32,079 nt of DNA from Duncaniella muris (lineage in GTDB: Bacteria; Bacteroidota; Bacteroidia; Bacteroidales; Muribaculaceae). Position 1 is the stretch's first letter. Each line of letters starts with the position of its first letter. The notes under the pieces were generated by a model, which saw only the letters and a list, made by a program, of their open reading frames with translations, searched no databases and was not told the DNA's origin. Positions 1 through 6,630 of the stretch are shown here, one piece after another. The position numbers were made by a program, and so were the translations under genes. The DNA lies in contig NZ_PUEC01000032.1 in NCBI RefSeq assembly GCF_003024805.1, positions 1 to 32,079 on the forward strand. Reading direction: 5' to 3'.

Positions 1-57
1 TGAAAAAAATAAGATTTTGATACCAGAATAACTCTTTGATATACAGACATGGAAAAA

Positions 58-84
58 TTACCCGATTCTCAATGAACCGGGTAA
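58..84 (-). terminator. Rho-independent terminator of the small minus-strand unit
   Basis: The arms TTACCCG (58-64) and CGGGTAA (78-84) form a perfect 7-bp stem. On the minus strand the hairpin is followed directly by five T (A at 53-57). It lies downstream of the minus-strand small genes at 690-232 and would end a transcript of roughly 670 nt from the promoter at 732-764. Confidence 0.6.
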
Positions 85-124
85 GGGAAGATATGCTATT
101 TATTTTAGGTTAAATGAAAGAGCC

Positions 125-163
125 GTGAGTTGTAGTGTTAAATATTTTAACACTGCAACCCAC
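125..163. repeat. Long near-perfect palindrome
   Basis: The core arms AGTGTTAAA (134-142) and TTTAACACT (146-154) are perfectly complementary around a 3-nt TAT loop. Pairing continues outward (GTTGT with GCAAC using one G-U, then GTG with CAC after one mismatch), giving about 17 pairs over 39 bp. There is no T-tract on either side, so it is not a standard terminator. It could be a protein-binding palindrome, an mRNA 3' stabiliser for the minus-strand unit, or an element-end structure. Confidence 0.5.
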
Positions 164-231
164 CACACACAATTAATAGATGTTAAAACACGCTGTAAAT
201 ATTCCGTTCCTTACCATAATCTTGCATTGAT

Positions 232-447
232 TTACTCATCCGATTCTATAACGCTTGTCGCCACGTTCAAGTCTGTCAATATATGTTTGCCGTTAACCTC
301 CGCGTTTAGACCTGCGTTTGGTTCAGCGTTCAGTTGCGCATTTGCCTCCACATCAGACCATCCGTTTGCATTTGCGGTGACACTCACATACAAAACTGCA
401 TTTCGGTTGATGTTGAAACAAGCATCCACAGCTGGGAACAGACCCAC
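232..447 (-). CDS. Small hypothetical protein with a tetrapeptide repeat
   Basis: This is a 71-codon reading frame starting at GTG (447), downstream of the 487-690 gene and in the same frame but separated from it by several stops. The middle of the peptide has a four-residue periodicity of the NAxx type (NAQL, NAEP, NAGL, NAEV), which in DNA is a 12-bp tandem pattern at 302-349. No family is recognised and no clear ribosome binding site is seen. It lies between a plausible minus-strand promoter (732-764) and terminator (58-84), the main support for its being expressed. The plus-strand frame over the same bases looks like its shadow. It may equally be a non-coding 3' region. Confidence 0.28.
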   Translation of the reverse strand: MGLFPAVDACFNINRNAVLYVSVTANANGWSDVEANAQLNAEPNAGLNAEVNGKHILTDLNVATSVIESDE

Positions 448-486
448 ATTCCAAGGCTCATATCATAGCGTCGCCGCTCCACACTA

Positions 487-690
487 TTACGGATATTGAG
501 AAAGCGGACGATTGCGGACGGTACGGTTCCAAAGCCAGACTACAAGCAGTTTCAGGAGTAGTGCCGACTTCCGGATTACCCATAGCGCAACCATAATCGT
601 CTTTTTGAGCAGGAACAATGCCAGCCGCAACAGCAAGGCTGCGACAATAACCACAGGGAGCAGGTATATAATCAGTAAAAGCTCAAACAT
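487..690 (-). CDS. Small hydrophobic, basic membrane protein
   Basis: The gene encodes 67 residues from ATG at 690. Residues 3-30 are almost wholly hydrophobic (Leu, Ile, Val, Ala), then basic and aliphatic residues alternate and the tail carries several Arg, as expected of a small inner-membrane protein with a cytoplasmic basic end. I do not recognise the family. Support for a real gene is positional: a TTTG-N20-TATATTTAC promoter lies on the same strand with a predicted start about 35 nt upstream, and a minus-strand terminator lies at 58-84. It is divergent from the mobilization genes, a usual place for small accessory genes of conjugative elements. Confidence 0.45.
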   Translation of the reverse strand: MFELLLIIYLLPVVIVAALLLRLALFLLKKTIMVALWVIRKSALLLKLLVVWLWNRTVRNRPLSQYP

Positions 691-731
691 ATCAAATGCA
701 TATTAACTCGTGCCAACACTATTATTGGAAT

Positions 732-764
732 GTAAATATACTAAATTTCAGCGACTTATACAAA
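732..764 (-). promoter_or_regulatory. Bacteroidetes-type promoter for the minus-strand small genes
   Basis: On the minus strand, TTTG (761-764) and TATATTTAC (732-740) are separated by exactly 20 nt. This matches the Bacteroidetes -33/-7 consensus TTTG-N19-21-TAnnTTTG, with A instead of the final G. Transcription would start near 725, about 35 nt before the ATG at 690. Confidence 0.5.
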
Positions 765-1126
765 TTTTCAAGCGATAAAATTCAGTCTAAACCGTTGAAC
801 TTTTGACAATTATCCGACGCACCAGATTAAGGACAGTTGATAACACAGTCTCTTTTTCCCTTAAAGCCATATTCATTGTATCACATCAAGAATAGCGGAT
901 ATATTGTTTTGAAGATATAAAGACTGTATGACTTGAATAGATTAAGGCCCCATGTCTTTATGATACGCAAATTGCATCTTTTGGCAACATCTAATCTTAT
1001 AGATAGTATCCTTGCAAGTCCGCGAGTCTTGAAAACATATCCTTTTTATCGCTTGTATGATTATTTGCCGCATGACTTGATGTCTTTAAGTCATATAATC
1101 TTGATATAACCTGGGCTTGAAACATT
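765..1126. other. Intergenic region without a recognisable gene
   Basis: No convincing coding frame is seen on either strand. The sequence is AT-rich and contains loosely repeated words (ATGACTTGA at 928-936 and 1072-1080; ATGTCTTTA at 952-960 and 1080-1088) and a small hairpin, ATGACTT (1072-1078) with AAGTCAT (1088-1094). It separates the minus-strand unit from the mobilization region and may hold further regulatory or relaxosome-protein sites. Confidence 0.4.
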
Positions 1127-1175
1127 AAAGGTGTCCAAAGTTAATGCCTGTATGTCACGGGGTGCCTAACTTCGT
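1127..1175 (+). promoter_or_regulatory. Predicted activator-dependent promoter of the mobilization unit
   Basis: The 17-mer AAAGGTGTCCAAAGTTA occupies 1127-1143. After 23 bp comes TAACTTCGT (1167-1175), a near match to the -7 box TAnnTTTG. No TTTG is present at the -33 position. The same 17-mer with the same 23-bp spacing to a -7 box recurs at 3509-3557 before the parA unit. The shared geometry and missing -33 box suggest a common activator site at about -55 to -37. If this promoter is used, its transcript crosses the oriT candidate. Confidence 0.42.
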
Positions 1176-1226
1176 GGCCGGAGTGAACGATGGGGAGTAA
1201 TAGCCCTGTCGTGCAGAGATTGGGTA

Positions 1227-1283
1227 GCAAGTTGTGCTTTTCTCCGTACAAAACCGAGTTTTGCCCGTGGAAAAGCGACTTGC
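1227..1283. other. oriT: Candidate origin of transfer (oriT)
   Basis: The left arm GCAAGTTGTGCTTTTC (1227-1242) and right arm GAAAAGCGACTTGC (1270-1283) are inverted copies differing by two extra bases on the left. Between them is a small perfect hairpin CAAAAC-CGA-GTTTTG (1249-1263). An imperfect inverted repeat in the gap just upstream of the accessory mobilization and relaxase genes is the usual position and form of a MOBP-type oriT. The nick site cannot be placed from sequence alone. Confidence 0.5.
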
Positions 1284-1334
1284 CGACCACTGCGCGGCGG
1301 TGGAGAATCACATCGTTCCTCGTGAATTAATGAT

Positions 1335-1730
1335 ATGGATATGAAGCAGCGAACTGAAAGATTTGAAATGAGGCTTACGCCTGAGGAAATTGCCGGAATC
1401 CGTGAAAAATCGAAACGCTACCACAGCGTGAGCAACTTTATAAGGATGGCAGTCAACGAGTTTTCGGATACCGATGCAAAGACGCGCCTTGAATTGTGTA
1501 ACGACACAGCCCGGCTGTGCCGCAAATTCCAAGATGAGCTGTCCTGGATGGGAAGCAATCTGAATCAGGCTGTCAAACGAGCCAACGAACTTGCCGTAGC
1601 CGGCATCCTGTCCGAGAGTTATTTCAGGGATAATCTATCCCCCCTGATTGAAAAAGTATCGAGGCTCGTGGTGTCGATAAAGGAGGAACAGGCTCACATT
1701 GCCAAGAAAGCGACAAGGCTACGCTCTTAG
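1335..1730 (+). CDS. Mobilization accessory protein (MobC-like relaxosome protein)
   Basis: The gene encodes 131 residues. The N-terminus has the form of a ribbon-helix-helix DNA-binding domain (strand with RFEMRLTPEE, then helices up to about residue 40 with SNFIRMAVNEF), followed by a helical C-terminal half containing a W-x-G-x-N-LNQ motif typical of the plasmid mobilization MobC/MobA-accessory families. Such proteins bind oriT and help the relaxase nick it. The gene lies about 50 bp after the oriT candidate and 88 bp before the relaxase gene, which fits. The ATG at 1335 is followed by a second in-frame ATG at 1341; either may be used. Confidence 0.75.
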   Translation: MDMKQRTERFEMRLTPEEIAGIREKSKRYHSVSNFIRMAVNEFSDTDAKTRLELCNDTARLCRKFQDELSWMGSNLNQAVKRANELAVAGILSESYFRDNLSPLIEKVSRLVVSIKEEQAHIAKKATRLRS

Positions 1731-1769
1731 CCGCAAGTCATACAGTCTGTCTTACATTATCGGCTCAAA

Positions 1770-1805
1770 ACATATAGAGATAATGGTTTCAAGACATATA
1801 GAGAT
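1770..1805. repeat. Short direct repeat before the relaxase gene
   Basis: ACATATAGAGAT occurs at 1770-1781 and again at 1794-1805, with a 24-bp period, in the 88-bp gap just before the relaxase start at 1819. Position and spacing suggest a regulator site or a translational control element. The function is unknown. Confidence 0.4.
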
Positions 1806-1818
1806 CTAAACATAATAT

Positions 1819-3381
1819 ATGATAGCTACAATACTTCCGTCAAGTTCCAACTTTCACGCAGTTGCATATAATGAGAAAAAGGTGGCCCTGGGAGTGGCAC
1901 GCCTTCTTGAGATGAGCAATTTCGGCCATGTCGGGGTACTCTCACAGCCGACACCGAAAGAGCTTCAGGACTATTTGATAGCCTACTCGTCCCGAAATTC
2001 GAGAATCAAAAAAGCCCAGTTCCATCTGGCCATATCCTGCAAAGGACATGAAAAATCGGAAGATGAACTGCTTGATTTCGCCCACAAGTATCTCGGTGAA
2101 ATGGGATATGGAAGCGAGGGGCAGCCTTTGCTGGTATATTCACATACCGATACCGACAACACACATATACATATAATCACCTCCCGCATTTCTCCAGACG
2201 GAAAGAAAATCAGCGACCACCATGAAAGGGTTAGGTCACAAGCTGTGTTGAACAGGCTTGTCGGAAATGATGTAAAGGCAAAGGCCGGTGAGGATCTTGC
2301 AGCCTCACTGACCTATACATTCTCCACATTCGCGCAATACAAGGCCCTGATGTCCTCGATGGGCTATGAGGTGTATGAGAAGAACGATGTCGTGTATATC
2401 AAGCGCGACGGTGCAGTGCAGGTAAAGATTAACTTTGCCGAGATAAGCGACAGATTCCACAAGGTCAGTGTTGACGACAAACGCAGGAGGCAGTTGTGGG
2501 CCATGCTGCGGAAATACCGGGATGTAAGCTCCGACCGCCGGGAACTACAGGACGCGGTTAAACGCAAGCTGGGAATTGATCTCGTTTTCTTCGGACGCTC
2601 TGACAATCCCTATGGCTACATGATAGTGGATCATGCGAACAAAACCGTATATAACGGCGCATGGGTGTTGTCTATAAAATCACTTCTTGATTTCTCCACA
2701 CCGGAAGAAAAACTCGCACGTATCGACGCTTTCATTGACAGGCTGCTGGAGGATAATCCGACAATAGACACATGGGCCATCAACAAAAAACTATTCCGCA
2801 GTAACGCATACATAAGACGAGGCGTGATATATTGCGGAGGAATCACACGGCCGCTAAAGGATTTTATGGCCTCCACAATTCTACGGAATGACAAGATTCG
2901 GAGGATAGAGTCTTTCCATCCCGGCTCAGCGTCCGAGCGCGACCTGCTCTGCCGTATATATAAGGTGAATACTCCGGAACTTGTAAGGCTCACCCCGTCA
3001 CGAGATAACGGCTACCATGACGCGGTGAATAACCTGAACCCGCTCTTTGATGATGACAGTATAACAAATCTCCGTGCCGCCATACGTTCTTCAGGGTTCC
3101 ACATCAGACATGAAGGCGATGAATGGTTTGCAATAGATTTTTCATCAAAAACAATCATCAATCTTTCGGAAGCCGGATTTGACACCCGTAAGCTCGAATA
3201 CAGGAGATTTGAAAAACTCCGTCGCAGACAATCAACTGAAAAGCCTCGTGACAAAACAACCGGACGCGGCATAAGAGGTATGCGTGACGCGGCTTCCGGA
3301 CGTGGGGAAAACCGTGAGTGGGAAGTTGGCTACCGTGGCGACTATAACCGCATAGATGATGAAAACAGCATAAAGATGTGA
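1819..3381 (+). CDS. mobB: Relaxase/mobilization nuclease (MobB, MOBP type)
   Basis: This 520-residue protein nicks oriT and leads the transferred strand. Residues 1-250 form the relaxase domain: the candidate catalytic tyrosine is Y17 (HAVAYNEKK), and the metal-binding motif is H109-x6-H116-I-H118 in HTDTDNTHIHI, the MOBP motif III. The rest is a long mixed charged region with an Arg-rich tail after about residue 460 that probably contacts DNA. The gene follows the accessory mobilization gene and ends just before a strong terminator at 3415-3459. In many Bacteroidales elements a coupling-protein gene follows the relaxase; here it does not. The length is normal for Bacteroidales relaxases and no disruption is seen. 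Confidence 0.9.
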   Translation: MIATILPSSSNFHAVAYNEKKVALGVARLLEMSNFGHVGVLSQPTPKELQDYLIAYSSRNSRIKKAQFHLAISCKGHEKSEDELLDFAHKYLGEMGYGSEGQPLLVYSHTDTDNTHIHIITSRISPDGKKISDHHERVRSQAVLNRLVGNDVKAKAGEDLAASLTYTFSTFAQYKALMSSMGYEVYEKNDVVYIKRDGAVQVKINFAEISDRFHKVSVDDKRRRQLWAMLRKYRDVSSDRRELQDAVKRKLGIDLVFFGRSDNPYGYMIVDHANKTVYNGAWVLSIKSLLDFSTPEEKLARIDAFIDRLLEDNPTIDTWAINKKLFRSNAYIRRGVIYCGGITRPLKDFMASTILRNDKIRRIESFHPGSASERDLLCRIYKVNTPELVRLTPSRDNGYHDAVNNLNPLFDDDSITNLRAAIRSSGFHIRHEGDEWFAIDFSSKTIINLSEAGFDTRKLEYRRFEKLRRRQSTEKPRDKTTGRGIRGMRDAASGRGENREWEVGYRGDYNRIDDENSIKM

Positions 3382-3414
3382 CAAGGGATTTTGTCACCAT
3401 GCCGCGATTGCGAC

Positions 3415-3459
3415 ATAAAGCCTTGCAGACAGCAGTATATGATGTCTGCAAGGCTTTAT
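3415..3459 (+). terminator. Strong terminator after the mobilization unit
   Basis: Positions 3415-3431 (core AAAGCCTTGCAGACA) and 3443-3459 (core TGTCTGCAAGGCTTT) are a perfect 17-bp inverted repeat with an 11-nt loop. A short T-rich stretch (CCTTTT) follows on the + strand. It separates the mob unit from the parA unit. On the minus strand there is no T-tract. Confidence 0.75.
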
Positions 3460-3508
3460 CCTTTTATGACTGCAAAACTGTATCACAATAAATTCCCAAG
3501 ATTTGAAG

Positions 3509-3557
3509 AAAGGTGTCCAAAGTTACATATCGCGATGAAGCACCGTGGTAATTTTGC
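3509..3557 (+). promoter_or_regulatory. Promoter of the parA/DUF3408 unit with a shared 17-mer
   Basis: The 17-mer AAAGGTGTCCAAAGTTA lies at 3509-3525 and a perfect -7 box TAATTTTGC at 3549-3557, with 23 bp between them. No TTTG is found at the -33 position. The layout equals that at 1127-1175. Transcription would start near 3563, which puts the GTG at 3545 outside the message and supports the ATG at 3584 as the parA start. Confidence 0.5.
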
Positions 3558-3583
3558 CATATGAATCATTGAACCAGGGTGTA

Positions 3584-4282
3584 ATGGACGAATCAATAAT
3601 CATAACATTTGCCAATCAGAAAGGGGGCGTAGGGAAAACAACTCTATGTTTTGCCAACTATCTTGTAAAGAAGGGGCTCCCGGTGATTGTCATTGACTGC
3701 GATTCGCAGGAGAGTCTGGCGCAGCGGCGTGAGAGCGACCTGAAACGCTATCCTTCGGGAGATACCGCCATCCCCTATGAGGTTCTTCCTTTTTCATTGA
3801 ATAAGGAAGAAGCCCTATTCGGGTTCATAGGCAACATCCGCAAAACACGGTGTGTGGCAATATTCGATTCTCCAGGGAATCTAAAACAGCAGGGACTCGT
3901 GACATTGTTCGCCAACTCCGACTATATAATTTGTCCCTACCACTACGACAGGACCACCATCCCCTCGACCGCCACATTCATCGCATTTCTGCAAAAGCTG
4001 AAAAACGTCATGGCCGGGAAAATGAACGCCCGTCTGATTCTCGTGCCGAACCGACATGACGCGAGGGTCGGACGCCGTAGCGAGCTTATGCTGTGGGAGG
4101 AAACAAGGGAAACATTCAGCCGTTATGGTCTTGTGACCCCTAAAATCAATTCAAGGGCAGACATGGAACGCTTCTGCACACTATCGGATCTGGACGGACA
4201 ATTAGAGGTCACACAGGCCGCTTTCGACACAATCTTCAAAGAAATATTCGGACACATCGAAGCTGACATTGAAAATGGATAA
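3584..4282 (+). CDS. ParA/MinD-family ATPase of a conjugative transposon (TraA-like)
   Basis: The gene encodes 232 residues with a deviant Walker A, KGGVGKTT (residues 13-20), the A-prime motif VIDCDSQ and a Walker-B-like segment IFDSPGN. ParA proteins dimerise on ATP and organise DNA or machinery; copies at the head of Bacteroidales conjugation operons are often called TraA. Their exact role (element stability or transfer regulation) is not settled. The upstream GTG at 3545 would add 13 residues but overlaps the -7 box, so the ATG is preferred. The stop overlaps the next gene start, so the two are translationally coupled. Confidence 0.85.
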   Translation: MDESIIITFANQKGGVGKTTLCFANYLVKKGLPVIVIDCDSQESLAQRRESDLKRYPSGDTAIPYEVLPFSLNKEEALFGFIGNIRKTRCVAIFDSPGNLKQQGLVTLFANSDYIICPYHYDRTTIPSTATFIAFLQKLKNVMAGKMNARLILVPNRHDARVGRRSELMLWEETRETFSRYGLVTPKINSRADMERFCTLSDLDGQLEVTQAAFDTIFKEIFGHIEADIENG

Positions 4283-4685
4283 CAATAATTTCCCTGATAT
4301 AGACGGACTGCTCGGAAGCATCCGTAATGTGGCTACGCCTGTCGGCCATGCTGCCGGAACAACAACATCGCGTGAGGCTGCCGGGATACAGGAACCCGGT
4401 AATACTGCCGAATCCTGCATCAATATGGATGCCGCAGATCCGGTATGGGAGGCTTTCATGGAAAACCTTTCGTCCTACGGTTTTCGTGAACGGAAAGACG
4501 AGCGGAAGGTCTGCATGATTGACAAGGATATTGCCGACTCCCTCGATGAGTGCGACATCGACCGCAAATGCCGCTCCGACGTAATCAATGCCATCGTGAG
4601 GACATTCATAACAGCATTCCTTCCCCGGCTAAGGACTTATAGAAAGAAAAACAAGTCACTGCTTGACAAAAACGACAATATATGA
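4275..4685 (+). CDS. DUF3408 conjugative transposon protein (TraB-like position)
   Basis: The gene encodes 136 residues. The first 60 are low in complexity and acidic or polar; the C-terminal half (about 80-125) has the compact helical pattern of DUF3408, with VCMIDKDIADSLDECDID and then RSDVINAIVRTFI, which resembles a ribbon-helix-helix module followed by a basic tail. DUF3408 proteins are found next to ParA at the start of Bacteroidales tra operons and may be its DNA-binding partner. The start overlaps the parA stop by 8 bp and the stop overlaps the next ATG (ATGA). Function is inferred from context. Confidence 0.75.
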   Translation: MDNNNFPDIDGLLGSIRNVATPVGHAAGTTTSREAAGIQEPGNTAESCINMDAADPVWEAFMENLSSYGFRERKDERKVCMIDKDIADSLDECDIDRKCRSDVINAIVRTFITAFLPRLRTYRKKNKSLLDKNDNI

Positions 4686-5269
4686 AAAGAAAAAACTGGA
4701 CTGAGGCTGAAACCACTTATCTCATGGAGAACTACCCGGCTATATCGGACACGGTTATGGCCGCACGGCTCGGCGTATCCCGCAGGACATTATCGAACAA
4801 GGCTCATGAGCTTGGTCTTGACAAGGGCATCAACCCGGAATGGCTGGAGCGCGCTGAAAAAGTGCGCGGGCTTTACAGCTCACGCTCATATACTGAAATC
4901 GCGTTGGAAACCGGCATACCCGTCCGTTCCGTCGCAAGGATCATTTCCAAACTGGGGCTTACCCGTTCCAAAAGAGAGGAGAACCGAATACGCTCACGTA
5001 TAAGGAGAAACATTACCGACCGGGAGAAACGGCGCGTCATCTTCGGACTCGCCCCTCTGACGAGAATAAAGGTTGTCACCAACAAGCACCGGATAAAGTT
5101 GCGGCACGCCTTGAAGAAAGCCGGATATATAGTACAGCGCGGCCAGAATGTGATGTATTATCATCCGGAAATGGAGCGCGACCATCGGCGCGAGAATGCC
5201 GGAAGAAGCGTCGGCCTCAGCTTTGAGCCGTGGGAAACAATAGATAACAAACTATGCGTAAACCTCTGA
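4682..5269 (+). CDS. Double helix-turn-helix DNA-binding protein
   Basis: The gene encodes 195 residues, starting in an ATGA overlap with the DUF3408 gene. Residues 3-46 resemble a SANT/Myb- or resolvase-type HTH (WTEAETTYLMENYP, then MAARLGVSRRTLSNKAHELGL). A second HTH-like unit covers about 60-97 (YTEIALETGIPVRSVARII, then KLGLTRSK). A very basic region (about 98-150) follows, rich in Arg and Lys. No enzyme motif is seen. It is likely a DNA-binding regulator or relaxosome or partition partner; candidate targets are the shared 17-mer promoters and the 19-bp repeats before traE. I do not recognise a named family. Confidence 0.65.
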   Translation: MKRKNWTEAETTYLMENYPAISDTVMAARLGVSRRTLSNKAHELGLDKGINPEWLERAEKVRGLYSSRSYTEIALETGIPVRSVARIISKLGLTRSKREENRIRSRIRRNITDREKRRVIFGLAPLTRIKVVTNKHRIKLRHALKKAGYIVQRGQNVMYYHPEMERDHRRENAGRSVGLSFEPWETIDNKLCVNL

Positions 5270-5273
5270 CACT

Positions 5274-5630
5274 ATGACATACGGACAAATCATAACGCTG
5301 CTGTTCATTCTGCTGATTCTATATTATGCAGGTCTGGTAACTATGGATATTATAGCCGCAAAACGAATGAAAGCATCCGAGGAAGCCAAAAACGAGGAAA
5401 CCGAGATCGACATATCCGGACTTGCGGGCGGTTTTGAACCAGTTGTGATCAATCGCGACAATTCCCGGCCCGCGACAGTACCGCAAAGTATGGGTACGGT
5501 CAGGTATAAGGAGCCTGTAATGACAAACGGCTATCCCGTAGATAGCCTGATAAGCAAGACAAAAAATGCCATTGAATCCGGCAGATATGACGACCTCGAC
5601 AATCTTGTATATAAGTGTGAGGCGGCATAA
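5274..5630 (+). CDS. Small single-pass membrane protein of the tra region
   Basis: The gene encodes 118 residues and starts 4 bp after the HTH gene. Residues 5-28 are one transmembrane segment (ITLLFILLILYYAGLVT), followed by a basic cluster and a soluble, acidic-then-polar domain ending in a helix with DDLDNLVYKCE. It occupies the place where TraC/TraD-type proteins (DUF4122 and similar) stand in other Bacteroidales elements, just before traE, but I cannot match it with certainty. It is probably anchored in the inner membrane with the C-terminus in the cytoplasm. Confidence 0.6.
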   Translation: MTYGQIITLLFILLILYYAGLVTMDIIAAKRMKASEEAKNEETEIDISGLAGGFEPVVINRDNSRPATVPQSMGTVRYKEPVMTNGYPVDSLISKTKNAIESGRYDDLDNLVYKCEAA

Positions 5631-5697
5631 CTCTTGCCCCGGCCACCGGCCTGACTTATCACTTAAATAAATCCCATTCCACTCTCTCTTTATAATA

Positions 5698-5760
5698 TTG
5701 CCTTTATCGCCCTAAGTTGTCTTTAACGCCCTGCATTGCCTTTACCGCCCGATAACTTTT
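5698..5760 (+). repeat. Three 19-bp tandem repeats and possible -7 box before traE
   Basis: Units TTGCCTTTATCGCCCTAAG (5698-5716), TTGTCTTTAACGCCCTGCA (5717-5735) and TTGCCTTTACCGCCCGATA (5736-5754) are head-to-tail with an exact 19-bp period and a common core TTGYCTTTAnCGCCC. The last runs into TAACTTTT (5753-5760), a weak -7 box about 25 bp before the traE ATG. No -33 TTTG is present. This looks like an array of binding sites for an activator of the tra operon; iterons are an alternative reading. Confidence 0.6.
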
Positions 5761-5784
5761 TTTCAAAAACGAATATCATCGCAA

Positions 5785-6040
5785 ATGCAGAAGATTAAAA
5801 CAAAATGCCTGAGGGCGTTGGCTCGTTTCAGCCGCTCAGGGTTCGCCCGCAAGGGCACGCTCGCGCTCGCCGCCGTCACAGTGGCCGTCGGCGACGCAAT
5901 GGCCGCCAGCAAGGGTGCCGCAGGCTTCACGAAAGCCACGCAGGAGGTCAGCTCCTACCAGACCCCGGTTTCAAATCTTATGAAGGCAATCGCAGCCGTA
6001 ATTGTCTTGGTAGGAGCGTTTAATGTCTATTTCAAGATGC
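5785..6040 (+). CDS. traE: TraE (DUF4134), first exon
   Basis: This exon encodes residues 1-85 plus the first base of codon 86. TraE-type proteins (DUF4134) are small VirB2/pilin-like inner-membrane proteins of the Bacteroidales type IV secretion system. A basic N-terminus is followed by a signal-like hydrophobic stretch with an AMAASKG cleavage-like site (about 39-42) and a second hydrophobic segment (KAIAAVIVLVGAFNVYF, about 67-83). The group II intron starts at 6041; unspliced, the frame runs only four more codons to a stop. Joined to 8575-8675 it gives a normal 118-residue protein. The ATG at 5785 follows the 19-bp repeat array. Confidence 0.85.
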
Positions 6041-6349
6041 GTGCGTTCGTATAGGATATATAGCAAATAACTAAATAGCAATAGTTTAGGTATGGACTCA
6101 ATTTTACCTACTTCCATCAGACTTACTCTCTGCCACCCTTGTGGTGACGGAGCGGACACTTCTGCGGGAAACCAAGGGAGGAAAACAGCATGTCTGAAAA
6201 GTGCCGAGTCGGATAACTGCAAATCCGCGACTGAGGTGCAAGGAAGAAAGGCATACATGAGGATAAAGCCTGATTGGTTGAACGATAGTTCAGCGGCCTT
6301 AGAAGTGGCTACGGCGGAAAGCAGTTACATACGCCGTATCGGGACACCT

Positions 6350-6370
6350 GCGCGACCTGCATTTTCGCGC
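6350..6370 (+). ncRNA. EBS1 hairpin of the group II intron
   Basis: GCGCG (6350-6354) pairs with CGCGC (6366-6370). The 11-nt loop contains GCATTTT (6359-6365), complementary to the end of traE exon 1 (6034-6040). This loop chooses the 5' splice site and the target DNA during retrohoming. Confidence 0.7.
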
Positions 6371-6630
6371 AAGGCAACGAGTCAGTCCCGAAGCGACCGC
6401 AATAAGCGGATAGAAGAACGAAAGTCGTATCCGACAGTATGCTGTGCCTGTTGCTATATATCTAAGCGAAGATTGCCTAAATCGGGATGCCGCAAGGCTA
6501 TTGACAAAGGTCATGAATACCCGACATGGCAACGGAGCCACCATAGTAGTCCGAGCGCGGGAAAGCCGCGTACATGGCGAAGGGTGGCAGGTGGCTGTCA
6601 GTTATCAACCGTAGAAGACGTGAGAGACGT

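Noticed and set aside
302-349. 12-bp tandem pattern resembling a minisatellite or CRISPR-like array
   Set aside because: Four degenerate units without spacers; it is explained by a tetrapeptide repeat in the minus-strand frame.
125-499. Plus-strand 124-codon frame
   Set aside because: It lies opposite the minus-strand unit that has a promoter and terminator, runs through the palindrome, and its composition looks like an antisense shadow of the NAxx repeat.
1127-1143. Reverse complement of the 17-mer as a minus-strand -7 box (TAACTTTG)
   Set aside because: No -33 TTTG is found at the right distance on the minus strand in either copy, while the plus-strand spacing to a -7 box is identical in both.
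3545-3583. GTG start extending ParA by 13 residues
   Set aside because: The GTG overlaps the -7 box TAATTTTGC and would be upstream of the predicted transcript start; the ATG at 3584 begins directly at the conserved ParA fold.
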